Part shown: positions 9,625 through 23,093 of the stretch, piece after piece
How the letters are laid out: the number at the start of each line of letters is the position of its first letter
Position numbering within the stretch: the stretch's first letter is position 1
Assembly: GCA_943736015.1 (NCBI GenBank)
Contig: OX031063.1
Coordinates: forward strand, 3,577,001 to 3,641,000
Length of the DNA stretch: 64,000 nt
From: Tridacna crocea
Taxonomy: Eukaryota > Mollusca > Bivalvia > Cardiida > Cardiidae
Direction: 5' to 3'
The notes under the pieces: generated by a model
Databases searched by the model: none
The model's input: only the letters and a program-made list of their open reading frames with translations
Told to the model about the DNA's origin: nothing
Program-made: the position numbers and the translations under genes

Positions 9625-11550
9625 AACTAGTAATCATTTTTGTCTTTGATAGGATTGAAAACATTGTGGGAAAAGGAGAAAATGCTGGTAACCTGCATTG
9701 TCTCCTTTTCTCAGATTTTTTTCAAAAGCTTTCTCTTTCGGGGGTGTTAAAAGGCGTCATTGTGTGGTAAAAGGTTAACAAGTATAAACAGAACCCCCCC
9801 CCCTTTACCAATCAGCCAATCAAATCCTATCCCTCTGTGAAATTATCCAATCACAGAAGCTTTAACCCTTTCCCAAACAAGCCCTGGTTTTTAAGGGTCT
9901 GGAATAGTAGCCTTTTGAAAACATTGTGGGAAAAGGAGAAAATGCTGGCTAACCAGCATTTTCTCCTTTTCCCACAATGTTTTCTAGCCTATCATAAACA
10001 GAAATTATCTTTTCAGCAAGAGTTGAATTGTCGTCTGCAAATGCTTCCAATTTAGTCTAGTCCAAAAGTTTGTCGTTTGGGAAAGGGTTAAGGAAATCAG
10101 CATGGGGCCCAGTCAGCCAATCAGAGGCTTCGAGAAATTCAAAACTGGGCCCAGTCAGCCAATCAGAGGCTTCGAGATATTCAAAGTTGGGCCCAGTCAG
10201 CCAATCAGAGAGCTTGAAAATTACTTCAAAATGGCGCCCTAATATATAGATAGAAAACAGTGAACAAAAAACGGCATAAAAGTGGATTTACAGTCTTCTT
10301 TGAAGGCTGCTGTGCAGTCCTAGGCAAACTGCTAGGCATGCACCACCCACACATGCCAGATTTCACTGAAAAAGGGCCAAAATTTAAGAAATCAGGGTGG
10401 CAGAAGACCTTGTTTTGGTCTGTTCAAGCGCCCTTGCAAGAGTTACTTCCCTTGAAATAAACCCTTGATGCCCCTTTATCCCTTAATTAGATTTCCTGAC
10501 TCAGACCACATTAAATTCTGCGCATTGAATAAGCCAAAATGATCAATGTACAGTGTAAAAACCCCAGAAATTAATGTGACAAGTGGCTAAAAAAGGACTG
10601 AATACTCTTTCAGTAGCAATTGATTCCCATTGCACGAATCAAACAAAGGGAATTGAAGTGTAATTTTTCTAATCTCTTCAAACCGCAACAAGAAACCCAG
10701 TTACGTCGACTGCCGTTTCATACGTGCCAGTTACGCACATGCCAAAACACCAGGAAATAATGTGACAAGTGGCTAAAAAAAGACTGAAGACTCTTTCAGT
10801 AGCAACTGCTTCCTGTTGCATAAGTCAAACAAAGAGAACTAAATTTCTAATATATTTTTTCTCTCCAATCTCTTTATACTGTGACGACATATACCCATTT
10901 ACGTAGACTACCGTCTCTCGTAGGTGCCACTTACGTATCCTCGAAAACATGAAAAATTGACCTACGGAACATTTCCTAGCAGACGACACATGTTTCTTAA
11001 GTCAAATATAGGGAACTAAATTTCTGATTTTTTTTTTCTCCATTGTCTTTATACCATGACAACAAACCCATTTATGTTGACTACCGTCTCATAGGTGCCA
11101 GTTACGTATCCGCGAAAACATGAAAAATGGACTTTTGGAACATTTTGTAGCAGACGACACCTGTCGTTTAAGTCAATCATAGGGATTTTTCTTTTTCGTT
11201 TTCTCTCACTAGGGCCATCGATTTGGTTACGATGACTATCTCACCCATACGTGATGGTTACGTGCTACGCATAAAATCGTAAAATCAACTTAGACACTTT
11301 CGGAGGCAACTGAAACCTGTTGCACAAATCAAAAAAAAAGGTAAACCGAATGCTTCCCTGTTTTCTTACCAGGGTCAATTTTGGTGACCTTGCGAGTCAA
11401 AAGTCAATGTTATGTTTAACTGCTGCGCAAAAATATAAAATTCAGAAGCAACCGGTTGCTGTTGCGGAAACTTTTTCCGGTTAAAAAAAATCTTGAACTA
11501 GTTTGAAGAATTTAAAAATAGGCCATAAAGATACAATAAGATGTAAGAAT
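9625..11550 (+). repeat. Satellite unit 6 (1,926 bp)
   Basis: The MITE is at 9862-10091 with 10 C before it. ATCATAAACAG replaces ATCATAGACAG inside the MITE (near 9997), shared only with the next unit. Confidence 0.98.
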
Positions 11551-13474
11551 AACTAGTAATCATTTTTGTCTTTGATAGGATTGAAAACATTGTGGGAAAA
11601 GGAGAAAATGCTGGTAACCTGCATTGTCTCCTTTTCTCAGATTTTTTTCAAAAGCTTTCTCTTTCGGGGGTGTTAAAAGGCGTCATTGTGTGGTAAAAGG
11701 TTAACAAGTATAAACAGAACCCCCCCCTTTACCAATCAGCCAATCAAATCCTATCCCTCTGTGAAATTATCCAATCACAGAAGCTTTAACCCTTTCCCAA
11801 ACAAGCCCTGGTTTTTAAGGGTCTGGAATAGTAGCCTTTTGAAAACATTGTGGGAAAAGGAGAAAATGCTGGCTAACCAGCATTTTCTCCTTTTCCCACA
11901 ATGTTTTCTAGCCTATCATAAACAGAAATTATCTTTTCAGCAAGAGTTGAATTGTCGTCTGCAAATGCTTCCAATTTAGTCTAGTCCAAAAGTTTGTCGT
12001 TTGGGAAAGGGTTAAGGAAATCAGCATGGGGCCCAGTCAGCCAATCAGAGGCTTCGAGAAATTCAAAACTGGGCCCAGTCAGCCAATCAGAGGCTTCGAG
12101 ATATTCAAAGTTGGGCCCAGTCAGCCAATCAGAGAGCTTGAAAATTACTTCAAAATGGCGCCCTAATATATAGATAGAAAACAGTGAACAAAAAACGGCA
12201 TAAAAGTGGATTTACAGTCTTCTTTGAAGGCTGCTGTGCAGTCCTAGGCAAACTGCTAGGCATGCACCACCCACACATGCCAGATTTCACTGAAAAAGGG
12301 CCAAAATTTAAGAAATCAGGGTGGCAGAAGACCTTGTTTTGGTCTGTTCAAGCGCCCTTGCAAGAGTTACTTCCCTTGAAATAAACCCTTGATGCCCCTT
12401 TATCCCTTAATTAGATTTCCTGACTCAGACCACATTAAATTCTGCGCATTGAATAAGCCAAAATGATCAATGTACAGTGTAAAAACCCCAGAAATTAATG
12501 TGACAAGTGGCTAAAAAAGGACTGAATACTCTTTCAGTAGCAATTGATTCCCATTGCACGAATCAAACAAAGGGAATTGAAGTGTAATTTTTCTAATCTC
12601 TTCAAACCGCAACAAGAAACCCAGTTACGTCGACTGCCGTTTCATACGTGCCAGTTACGCACATGCCAAAACACCAGGAAATAATGTGACAAGTGGCTAA
12701 AAAAAGACTGAAGACTCTTTCAGTAGCAACTGCTTCCTGTTGCATAAGTCAAACAAAGAGAACTAAATTTCTAATATATTTTTTCTCTCCAATCTCTTTA
12801 TACTGTGACGACATATACCCATTTACGTAGACTACCGTCTCTCGTAGGTGCCACTTACGTATCCTCGAAAACATGAAAAATTGACCTACGGAACATTTCC
12901 TAGCAGACGACACATGTTTCTTAAGTCAAATATAGGGAACTAAATTTCTGATGTTTTTTTTCTCCATTGTCTTTATACCATGACAACAAACCCATTTATG
13001 TTGACTACCGTCTCATAGGTGCCAGTTACGTATCCGCGAAAACATGAAAAATGGACTTTTGGAACATTTTGTAGCAGACGACACCTGTCGTTTAAGTCAA
13101 TCATAGGGATTTTTCTTTTTCGTTTTCTCTCACTAGGGCCATCGATTTGGTTACGATGACTATCTCACCCATACGTGATGGTTACGTGCTACGCATAAAA
13201 TCGTAAAATCAACTTAGACACTTTCGGAGGCAACTGAAACCTGTTGCACAAATCAAAAAAAAAGGTAAACCGAATGCTTCCCTGTTTTCTTACCAGGGTC
13301 AATTTTGGTGACCTTGCGAGTCAAAAGTCAATGTTATGTTTAACTGCTGCGCAAAAATATAAAATTCAGAAGCAACCGGTTGCTGTTGCGGAAACTTTTT
13401 CCGGTTAAAAAAAATCTTGAACTAGTTTGAAGAATTTAAAAATAGGCCATAAAGATACAATAAGATGTAAGAAT
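11551..13474 (+). repeat. Satellite unit 7 (1,924 bp)
   Basis: The MITE is at 11786-12015 with 8 C. It shares ATAAACAG with unit 6 and CTGATG before the T-tract (near 12951) with unit 8, so it links its two neighbours. Confidence 0.98.
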
Positions 13475-15398
13475 AACTAGTAATCATTTTTGTCTTTGAT
13501 AGGATTGAAAACATTGTGGGAAAAGGAGAAAATGCTGGTAACCTGCATTGTCTCCTTTTCTCAGATTTTTTTCAAAAGCTTTCTCTTTCGGGGGTGTTAA
13601 AAGGCGTCATTGTGTGGTAAAAGGTTAACAAGTATAAACAGAACCCCCCCCTTTACCAATCAGCCAATCAAATCCTATCCCTCTGTGAAATTATCCAATC
13701 ACAGAAGCTTTAACCCTTTCCCAAACAAGCCCTGGTTTTTAAGGGTCTGGAATAGTAGCCTTTTGAAAACATTGTGGGAAAAGGAGAAAATGCTGGCTAA
13801 CCAGCATTTTCTCCTTTTCCCACAATGTTTTCTAGCCTATCATAGACAGAAATTATCTTTTCAGCAAGAGTTGAATTGTCGTCTGCAAATGCTTCCAATT
13901 TAGTCTAGTCCAAAAGTTTGTCGTTTGGGAAAGGGTTAAGGAAATCAGCATGGGGCCCAGTCAGCCAATCAGAGGCTTCGAGAAATTCAAAACTGGGCCC
14001 AGTCAGCCAATCAGAGGCTTCGAGATATTCAAAGTTGGGCCCAGTCAGCCAATCAGAGAGCTTGAAAATTACTTCAAAATGGCGCCCTAATATATAGATA
14101 GAAAACAGTGAACAAAAAACGGCATAAAAGTGGATTTACAGTCTTCTTTGAAGGCTGCTGTGCAGTCCTAGGCAAACTGCTAGGCATGCACCACCCACAC
14201 ATGCCAGATTTCACTGAAAAAGGGCCAAAATTTAAGAAATCAGGGTGGCAGAAGACCTTGTTTTGGTCTGTTCAAGCGCCCTTGCAAGAGTTACTTCCCT
14301 TGAAATAAACCCTTGATGCCCCTTTATCCCTTAATTAGATTTCCTGACTCAGACCACATTAAATTCTGCGCATTGAATAAGCCAAAATGATCAATGTACA
14401 GTGTAAAAACCCCAGAAATTAATGTGACAAGTGGCTAAAAAAGGACTGAATACTCTTTCAGTAGCAATTGATTCCCATTGCACGAATCAAACAAAGGGAA
14501 TTGAAGTGTAATTTTTCTAATCTCTTCAAACCGCAACAAGAAACCCAGTTACGTCGACTGCCGTTTCATACGTGCCAGTTACGCACATGCCAAAACACCA
14601 GGAAATAATGTGACAAGTGGCTAAAAAAAGACTGAAGACTCTTTCAGTAGCAACTGCTTCCTGTTGCATAAGTCAAACAAAGAGAACTAAATTTCTAATA
14701 TATTTTTTCTCTCCAATCTCTTTATACTGTGACGACATATACCCATTTACGTAGACTACCGTCTCTCGTAGGTGCCACTTACGTATCCTCGAAAACATGA
14801 AAAATTGACCTACGGAACATTTCCTAGCAGACGACACATGTTTCTTAAGTCAAATATAGGGAACTAAATTTCTGATGTTTTTTTTCTCCATTGTCTTTAT
14901 ACCATGACAACAAACCCATTTATGTTGACTACCGTCTCATAGGTGCCAGTTACGTATCCGCGAAAACATGAAAAATGGACTTTTGGAACATTTTGTAGCA
15001 GACGACACCTGTCGTTTAAGTCAATCATAGGGATTTTTCTTTTTCGTTTTCTCTCACTAGGGCCATCGATTTGGTTACGATGACTATCTCACCCATACGT
15101 GATGGTTACGTGCTACGCATAAAATCGTAAAATCAACTTAGACACTTTCGGAGGCAACTGAAACCTGTTGCACAAATAAAAAAAAAAGGTAAACCGAATG
15201 CTTCCCTGTTTTCTTACCAGGGTCAATTTTGGTGACCTTGCGAGTCAAAAGTCAATGTTATGTTTAACTGCTGCGCAAAAATATAAAATTCAGAAGCAAC
15301 CGGTTGCTGTTGCGGAAACTTTTTCCGGTTAAAAAAAATCTTGAACTAGTTTGAAGAATTTAAAAATAGGCCATAAAGATACAATAAGATGTAAGAAT
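13475..15398 (+). repeat. Satellite unit 8 (1,924 bp), last of the TTATG group
   Basis: The MITE is at 13710-13939 with 8 C. The unit has CTGATG before the T-tract and a private CAAATAAAA in place of CAAATCAAA near 15174. It is the last unit with TTATGTTGAC; all later units have TTACGTTGAC or a derivative. Confidence 0.98.
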
Positions 15399-17319
15399 AA
15401 CTAGTAATCATTTTTGTCTTTGATAGGATTGAAAACATTGTGGGAAAAGGAGAAAATGCTGGTAACCTGCATTGTCTCCTTTTCTCAGATTTTTTTCAAA
15501 AGCTTTCTCTTTCGGGGGTGTTAAAAGGCGTCATTGTGTGGTAAAAGGTTAACAAGTATAAATAGAACCCCCCCCTTTACCAATCAGCCAATCAAATCCT
15601 ATCCCTCTGTGAAATTATCCAATCACAGAAGCTTTAACCCTTTCCCAAACAAGCCCTGGTTTTTAAGGGTCTGGAATAGTAGCCTTTTGAAAACATTGTG
15701 GGAAAAGGAGAAAATGCTGGCTAACCAGCATTTTCTCCTTTTCCCACAATGTTTTCTAGCCTATCATAGACAGAAATTATCTTTTCAGCAAGAGTTGAAT
15801 TGTCGTCTGCAAATGCTTCCAATTTAGTCTAGTCCAAAAGTTTGTCGTTTGGGAAAGGGTTAAGGAAATCAGCATGGGGCCCAGTCAGCCAATCAGAGGC
15901 TTCGAGAAATTCAAAACTGGGCCCAGTCAGCCAATCAGAGGCTTCGAGATATTCAAAGTTGGGCCCAGTCAGCCAATCAGAGAGCTTGAAAATTACTTCA
16001 AAATGGCGCCCTAATATATAGATAGAAAACAGTGAACAAAAAACGGCATAAAAGTGGATTTACAGTCTTCTTTGAAGGCTGCTGTGCAGTCCTAGGCAAA
16101 CTGCTAGGCATGCACCACCCACACATGCCAGATTTCACTGAAAAAGGGCCAAAATTTAAGAAATCAGGGTGGCAGAAGACCTTGTTTTGGTCTGTTCAAG
16201 CGCCCTTGCAAGAGTTACTTCCCTTGAAATAAACCCTTGATGCCCCTTTATCCCTTAATTAGCTTTCCTGACTCAGACCACATTAAATTCTGCGCATTGA
16301 ATAAGCCAAAATGATCAATGTACAGTGTAAAAACCCCAGAAATTAATGTGACAAGTGGCTAAAAAAGGACTGAATACTCTTTCAGTAGCAATTGATTCCC
16401 ATTGCACGAATCAAACAAAGGGAATTGAAGTGTAATTTTTCTAATCTCTTCAAACCGCAACAAGAAACCCAGTTACGTCGACTGCCGTTTCATACGTGCC
16501 AGTTACGCACATGCCAAAACACCAGGAAATAATGTGACAAGTGGCTAAAAAAAGACTGAAGACTCTTTCAGTAGCAACTGCTTCCTGTTGCATAAGTCAA
16601 ACAAAGAGAACTAAATTTCTAATATATTTTTTCTCTCCAATCTCTTTATACTGTGACGACATATACCCATTTACGTAGACTACCGTCTCTTGTAGGTGCC
16701 ACTTACGTATCCTCGAAAACATGAAAAATTGACCTACGGAACATTTCCTAGCAGACGACACATGTTTCTTAAGTCAAATATAGGGAACTAAATTTCTGAT
16801 TTTTTTTTCTCCATTGTCTTTATACCATGACAACAAACCCATTTACGTTGACTACCGTCTCATAGGTGCCAGTTACGTATCCGCGAAAACATGAAAAATG
16901 GACTTTTGGAACATTTTGTAGCAGACGACACCTGTCGTTTAAGTCAATCATAGGGATTTTTCTTTTTCGTTTTCTCTCACTAGGGCCATCGATTTGGTTA
17001 CGATGACTATCTCACCCATACGTGATGGTTACGTGCTACGCATAAAATCGTAAAATCAACTTAGACACTTTCGGAGGCAACTGAAACCTGTTGCACAAAT
17101 CAAAGAAAGGTAAACCGAATGCTTCCCTGTTTTCTTACCAGGGTCAATTTTGGTGACCTTGTGAGTCAAAAGTCAATGTTATGTTTAACTGCTGCGCAAA
17201 AATATAAAATTCAGAAGCAACCGGTTGCTGTTGCGGAAACTTTTTCCGGTTAAAAAAAATCTTGAACTAGTTTGAAGAATTTAAAAATAGGCCATAAAGA
17301 TACAATAAGATGTAAGAAT
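15399..17319 (+). repeat. Satellite unit 9 (1,921 bp), first of the TTACG group
   Basis: The MITE is at 15634-15863 with 8 C. The unit has AAATAGAACC near 15561 (shared with units 13 and 16), a private AGCTTTCC near 16261, CTCTTGTAGG near 16687, CAAAGAAAGG in place of the A-tract and TTGTGAGTC near 17160 (also in units 24 and 29). Several of these are CpG losses. Confidence 0.98.
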
Positions 17320-19242
17320 AACTAGTAATCATTTTTGTCTTTGATAGGATTGAAAACATTGTGGGAAAAGGAGAAAATGCTGGTAACCTGCATTGTCTCC
17401 TTTTCTCAGATTTTTTTCAAAAGCTTTCTCTTTCGGGGGTGTTAAAAGGCGTCATTGTGTGGTAAAAGGTTAACAAGTATAAACAGAACCCCCCCCTTTA
17501 CCAATCAGCCAATCAAATCCTATCCCTCTGTGAAATTATCCAATCACAGAAGCTTTAACCCTTTCCCAAACAAGCCCTGGTTTTTAAGGGTCTGGAATAG
17601 TAGCCTTTTGAAAACATTGTGGGAAAAGGAGAAAATGCTGGCTAACCAGCATTTTCTCCTTTTCCCACAATGTTTTCTAGCCTATCATAGACAGAAATTA
17701 TCTTTTCAGCAAGAGTTGAATTGTCGTCTGCAAATGCTTCCAATTTAGTCTAGTCCAAAAGTTTGTCGTTTGGGAAAGGGTTAAGGAAATCAGCATGGGG
17801 CCCAGTCAGCCAATCAGAGGCTTCGAGAAATTCAAAACTGGGCCCAGTCAGCCAATCAGAGGCTTCGAGATATTCAAAGTTGGGCCCAGTCAGCCAATCA
17901 GAGAGCTTGAAAATTACTTCAAAATGGCGCCCTAATATATAGATAGAAAACAGTGAACAAAAAACGGCATAAAAGTGGATTTACAGTCTTCTTTGAAGGC
18001 TGCTGTGCAGTCCTAGGCAAACTGCTAGGCATGCACCACCCACACATGCCAGATTTCACTGAAAAAGGGCCAAAATTTAAGAAATCAGGGTGGCAGAAGA
18101 CCTTGTTTTGGTCTGTTCAAGCGCCCTTGCAAGAGTTACTTCCCTTGAAATAAACCCTTGATGCCCCTTTATCCCTTAATTAGATTTCCTGACTCAGACC
18201 ACATTAAATTCTGCGCATTGAATAAGCCAAAATGATCAATGTACAGTGTAAAAACCCCAGAAATTAATGTGACAAGTGGCTAAAAAAGGACTGAATACTC
18301 TTTCAGTAGCAATTGATTCCCATTGCACGAATCAAACAAAGGGAATTGAAGTGTAATTTTTCTAATCTCTTCAAACCGCAACAAGAAACCCAGTTACGTC
18401 GACTGCCGTTTCATACGTGCCAGTTACGCACATGCCAAAACACCAGGAAATAATGTGACAAGTGGCTAAAAAAAGACTGAAGACTCTTTCAGTAGCAACT
18501 GCTTCCTGTTGCATAAGTCAAACAAAGAGAACTAAATTTCTAATATATTTTTTCTCTCCAATCTCTTTATACTGTGACGACATATACCCATTTACGTAGA
18601 CTACCGTCTCTCGTAGGTGCCACTTACGTATCCTCGAAAACATGAAAAATTGACCTACGGAACATTTCCTAGCAGACGACACATGTTTCTTAAGTCAAAT
18701 ATAGGGAACTAAATTTCTGATTTTTTTTTCTCCATTGTCTTTATACCATGACAACAAACCCATTTACGTTGACTACCGTCTCATAGGTGCCAGTTACGTA
18801 TCCGCGAAAACATGAAAAATGGACTTTTGGAACATTTTGTAGCAGACGACACCTGTCGTTTAAGTCAATCATAGGGATTTTTCTTTTTCGTTTTCTCTCT
18901 CTAGGGCCATCGATTTGGTTACGATGACTATCTCACCCATACGTGATGGTTACGTGCTACGCATAAAATCGTAAAATCAACTTAGACACTTTTGGAGGCA
19001 ACTGAAACCTGTTGCACAAATGAAAAAAAAAGGTAAACCGAATGCTTCCCTGTTTTCTTACCAGGGTCAATTTTGGTGACCTTGCGAGTCAAAAGTCAAT
19101 GTTATGTTTAACTGCTGCGCAAAAATATAAAATTCAGAAGCAACCGGTTGCTGTTGCGGAAACTTTTTCCGGTTAAAAAAAATCTTGAACTAGTTTGAAG
19201 AATTTAAAAATAGGCCATAAAGATACAATAAGATGTAAGAAT
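17320..19242 (+). repeat. Satellite unit 10 (1,923 bp)
   Basis: The MITE is at 17555-17784 with 8 C. CTCTCTCTAGGG (near 18895) and CTTTTGGAGG (near 18989) are shared only with unit 11. AAATGAAAA near 19019 is private. The long A-tract returns after its absence in unit 9. Confidence 0.98.
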
Positions 19243-21168
19243 AACTAGTAATCATTTTTGTCTTTGATAGGATTGAAAACATTGTGGGAAAAGGAGAAAA
19301 TGCTGGTAACCTGCATTGTCTCCTTTTCTCAGATTTTTTTCAAAAGCTTTCTCTTTCGGGGGTGCTAAAAGGCGTCATTGTGTGGTAAAAGGTTAACAAG
19401 TATAAACAGAACCCCCCCCCCCTTTACCAATCAGCCAATCAAATCCTATCCCTCTGTGAAATTATCCAATCACAGAAGCTTTAACCCTTTCCCAAACAAG
19501 CCCTGGTTTTTAAGGGTCTGGAATAGTAGCCTTTTGAAAACATTGTGGGAAAAGGAGAAAATGCTGGCTAACCAGCATTTTCTCCTTTTCCCACAATGTT
19601 TTCTAGCCTATCATAGACAGAAATTATCTTTTCAGCAAGAGTTGAATTGTCGTCTGCAAATGCTTCCAATTTAGTCTAGTCCAAAAGTTTGTCGTTTGGG
19701 AAAGGGTTAAGGAAATCAGCATGGGGCCCAGTCAGCCAATCAGAGGCTTCGAGAAATTCAAAACTGGGCCCAGTCAGCCAATCAGAGGCTTCGAGATATT
19801 CAAAGTTGGGCCCAGTCAGCCAATCAGAGAGCTTGAAAATTACTTCAAAATGGCGCCCTAATATATAGATAGAAAACAGTGAACAAAAAACGGCATAAAA
19901 GTGGATTTACAGTCTTCTTTGAAGGCTGCTGTGCAGTCCTAGGCAAACTGCTAGGCATGCACCACCCACACATGCCAGATTTCACTGAAAAAGGGCCAAA
20001 ATTTAAGAAATCAGGGTGGCAGAAGACCTTGTTTTGGTCTGTTCAAGCGCCCTTGCAAGAGTTACTTCCCTTGAAATAAACCCTTGATGCCCCTTTATCC
20101 CTTAATTAGATTTCCTGACTCAGACCACATTAAATTCTGCGCATTGAATAAGCCAAAATGATCAATGTACAGTGTAAAAACCCCAGAAATTAATGTGACA
20201 AGTGGCTAAAAAAGGACTGAATACTCTTTCAGTAGCAATTGATTCCCATTGCACGAATCAAACAAAGGGAATTGAAGTGTAATTTTTCTAATCTCTTCAA
20301 ACCGCAACAAGAAACCCAGTTACGTCGACTGCCGTTTCATACGTGCCAGTTACGCACATGCCAAAACACCAGGAAATAATGTGACAAGTGGCTAAAAAAA
20401 GACTGAAGACTCTTTCAGTAGCAACTGCTTCCTGTTGCATAAGTCAAACAAAGAGAACTAAATTTCTAATATATTTTTTCTCTCCAATCTCTTTATACTG
20501 TGACGACATATACCCATTTACGTAGACTACCGTCTCTCGTAGGTGCCACTTACGTATCCTCGAAAACATGAAAAATTGACCTACGGAACATTTCCTAGCA
20601 GACGACACATGTTTCTTAAGTCAAATATAGGGAACTAAATTTCTGATTTTTTTTTCTCCATTGTCTTTATACCATGACAACAAACCCATTTACGTTGACT
20701 ACCGTCTCATAGGTGCCAGTTACGTATCCGCGAAAACATGAAAAATGGACTTTTGGAACATTTTGTAGCAGACGACACCTGTCGTTTAAGTCAATCATAG
20801 GGATTTTTCTTTTTCGTTTTCTCTCTCTAGGGCCATCGATTTGGTTACGATGACTATCTCACCCATACGTGATGGTTACGTGCTACGCATAAAATCGTAA
20901 AATCAACTTAGACACTTTTGGAGGCAACTGAAACCTGTTGCACAAATCAAAAAAAAAGGTAAACCGAATGCTTCCCTGTTTTCTTACCAGGGTCAATTTT
21001 GGTGACCTTGCGAGTCAAAAGTCAATGTTATGTTTAACTGCTGCGCAAAAATATAAAATTCAGAAGCAACCGGTTGCTGTTGCGGAAACTTTTTCCGGTT
21101 AAAAAAAATCTTGAACTAGTTTGAAGAATTTAAAAATAGGCCATAAAGATACAATAAGATGTAAGAAT
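19243..21168 (+). repeat. Satellite unit 11 (1,926 bp)
   Basis: The MITE is at 19481-19710. Its 11-C tract is one of the two longest in the window. GGTGCTAAAAGG near 19361 is private; CTCTCTCTAGGG and CTTTTGGAGG are shared with unit 10. Confidence 0.98.
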
Positions 21169-23093
21169 AACTAGTAATCATTTTTGTCTTTGATAGGATT
21201 GAAAACATTGTGGGAAAAGGAGAAAATGCTGGTAACCTGCATTGTCTCCTTTTCTCAGATTTTTTTCAAAAGCTTTCTCTTTCGGGGGTGTTAAAAGGCG
21301 TCATTGTGTGGTAAAAGGTTAACAAGTATAAACAGAACCCCCCCCCTTTACCAATCAGCCAATCAAATCCTATCCCTCTGTGAAATTATCCAATCACAGA
21401 AGCTTTAACCCTTTCCCAAACAAGCCCTGGTTTTTAAGGGTCTGGAATAGTAGCCTTTTGAAAACATTGTGGGAAAAGGAGAAAATGCTGGCTAACCAGC
21501 ATTTTCTCCTTTTCCCACAATGTTTTCTAGCCTATCATAGACAGAAATTATCTTTTCAGCAAGAGTTGAATTGTCGTCTGCAAATGCTTCCAATTTAGTC
21601 TAGTCCAAAAGTTTGTCGTTTGGGAAAGGGTTAAGGAAATCAGCATGGGGCCCAGTCAGCCAATCAGAGGCTTCGAGAAATTCAAAACTGGGCCCAGTCA
21701 GCCAATCAGAGGCTTCGAGATATTCAAAGTTGGGCCCAGTCAGCCAATCAGAGAGCTTGAAAATTACTTCAAAATGGCGCCCTAATATATAGATAGAAAA
21801 CAGTGAACAAAAAACGGCATAAAAGTGGATTTACAGTCTTCTTTGAAGGCTGCTGTGCAGTCCTAGGCAAACTGCTAGGCATGCACCACCCACACATGCC
21901 AGATTTCACTGAAAAAGGGCCAAAATTTAAGAAATCAGGGTGGCAGAAGACCTTGTTTTGGTCTGTTCAAGCGCCCTTGCAAGAGTTACTTCCCTTGAAA
22001 TAAACCCTTGATGCCCCTTTATCCCTTAATTAGATTTCCTGACTCAGACCACATTAAATTCTGCGCATTGAATAAGCCAAAATGATCAATGTACAGTGTA
22101 AAAACCCCAGAAATTAATGTGACAAGTGGCTAAAAAAGGACTGAATACTCTTTCAGTAGCAATTGATTCCCATTGCACGAATCAAACAAAGGGAATTGAA
22201 GTGTAATTTTTCTAATCTCTTCAAACCGCAACAAGAAACCCAGTTACGTCGACTGCCGTTTCATACGTGCCAGTTACGCACATGCCAAAACACCAGGAAA
22301 TAATGTGACAAGTGGCTAAAAAAAGACTGAAGACTCTTTCAGTAGCAACTGCTTCCTGTTGCATAAGTCAAACAAAGAGAACTAAATTTCTAATATATTT
22401 TTTCTCTCCAATCTCTTTATACTGTGACGACATATACCCATTTACGTAGACTACCGTCTCTCGTAGGTGCCACTTACGTATCCTCGAAAACATGAAAAAT
22501 TGACCTACGGAACATTTCCTAGCAGACGACACATGTTTCTTAAGTCAAATATAGGGAACTAAATTTCTGATTTTTTTTTTCTCCATTGTCTTTATACCAT
22601 GACAGCAAACCCATTTACGTTGACTACCGTCTCATAGGTGCCAGTTACGTATCCGCGAAAACATGAAAAATGGACTTTTGGAACATTTTGTAGCAGACGA
22701 CACCTGTCGTTTAAGTCAATCATAGGGATTTTTCTTTTTCGTTTTCTCTCACTAGGGCCATCGATTTGGTTACGATGACTATCTCACCCATACGTGATGG
22801 TTACGTGCTACGCATAAAATCGTAAAATCAACTTAGACACTTTCGGAGGCAACTGAAACCTGTTGCACAAATCAAAAAAAAAGGTAAACCGAATGCTTCC
22901 CTGTTTTCTTACCAGGGTCAATTTTGGTGACCTTGCGAGTCAAAAGTCAATGTTATGTTTACCTGCTGCGCAAAAATATAAAATTCAGAAGCAACCGGTT
23001 GCTGTTGCGGAAACTTTTTCCGGTTAAAAAAAATCTTGAACTAGTTTGAAGAATTTAAAAATAGGCCATAAAGATACAATAAGATGTAAGAAT
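21169..23093 (+). repeat. Satellite unit 12 (1,925 bp)
   Basis: The MITE is at 21405-21634 with 9 C. GACAGCAAAC at 22601-22610 is shared only with unit 15, exactly 5,769 bp downstream. TTTACCTGCTG near 22959 is private. Confidence 0.98.
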
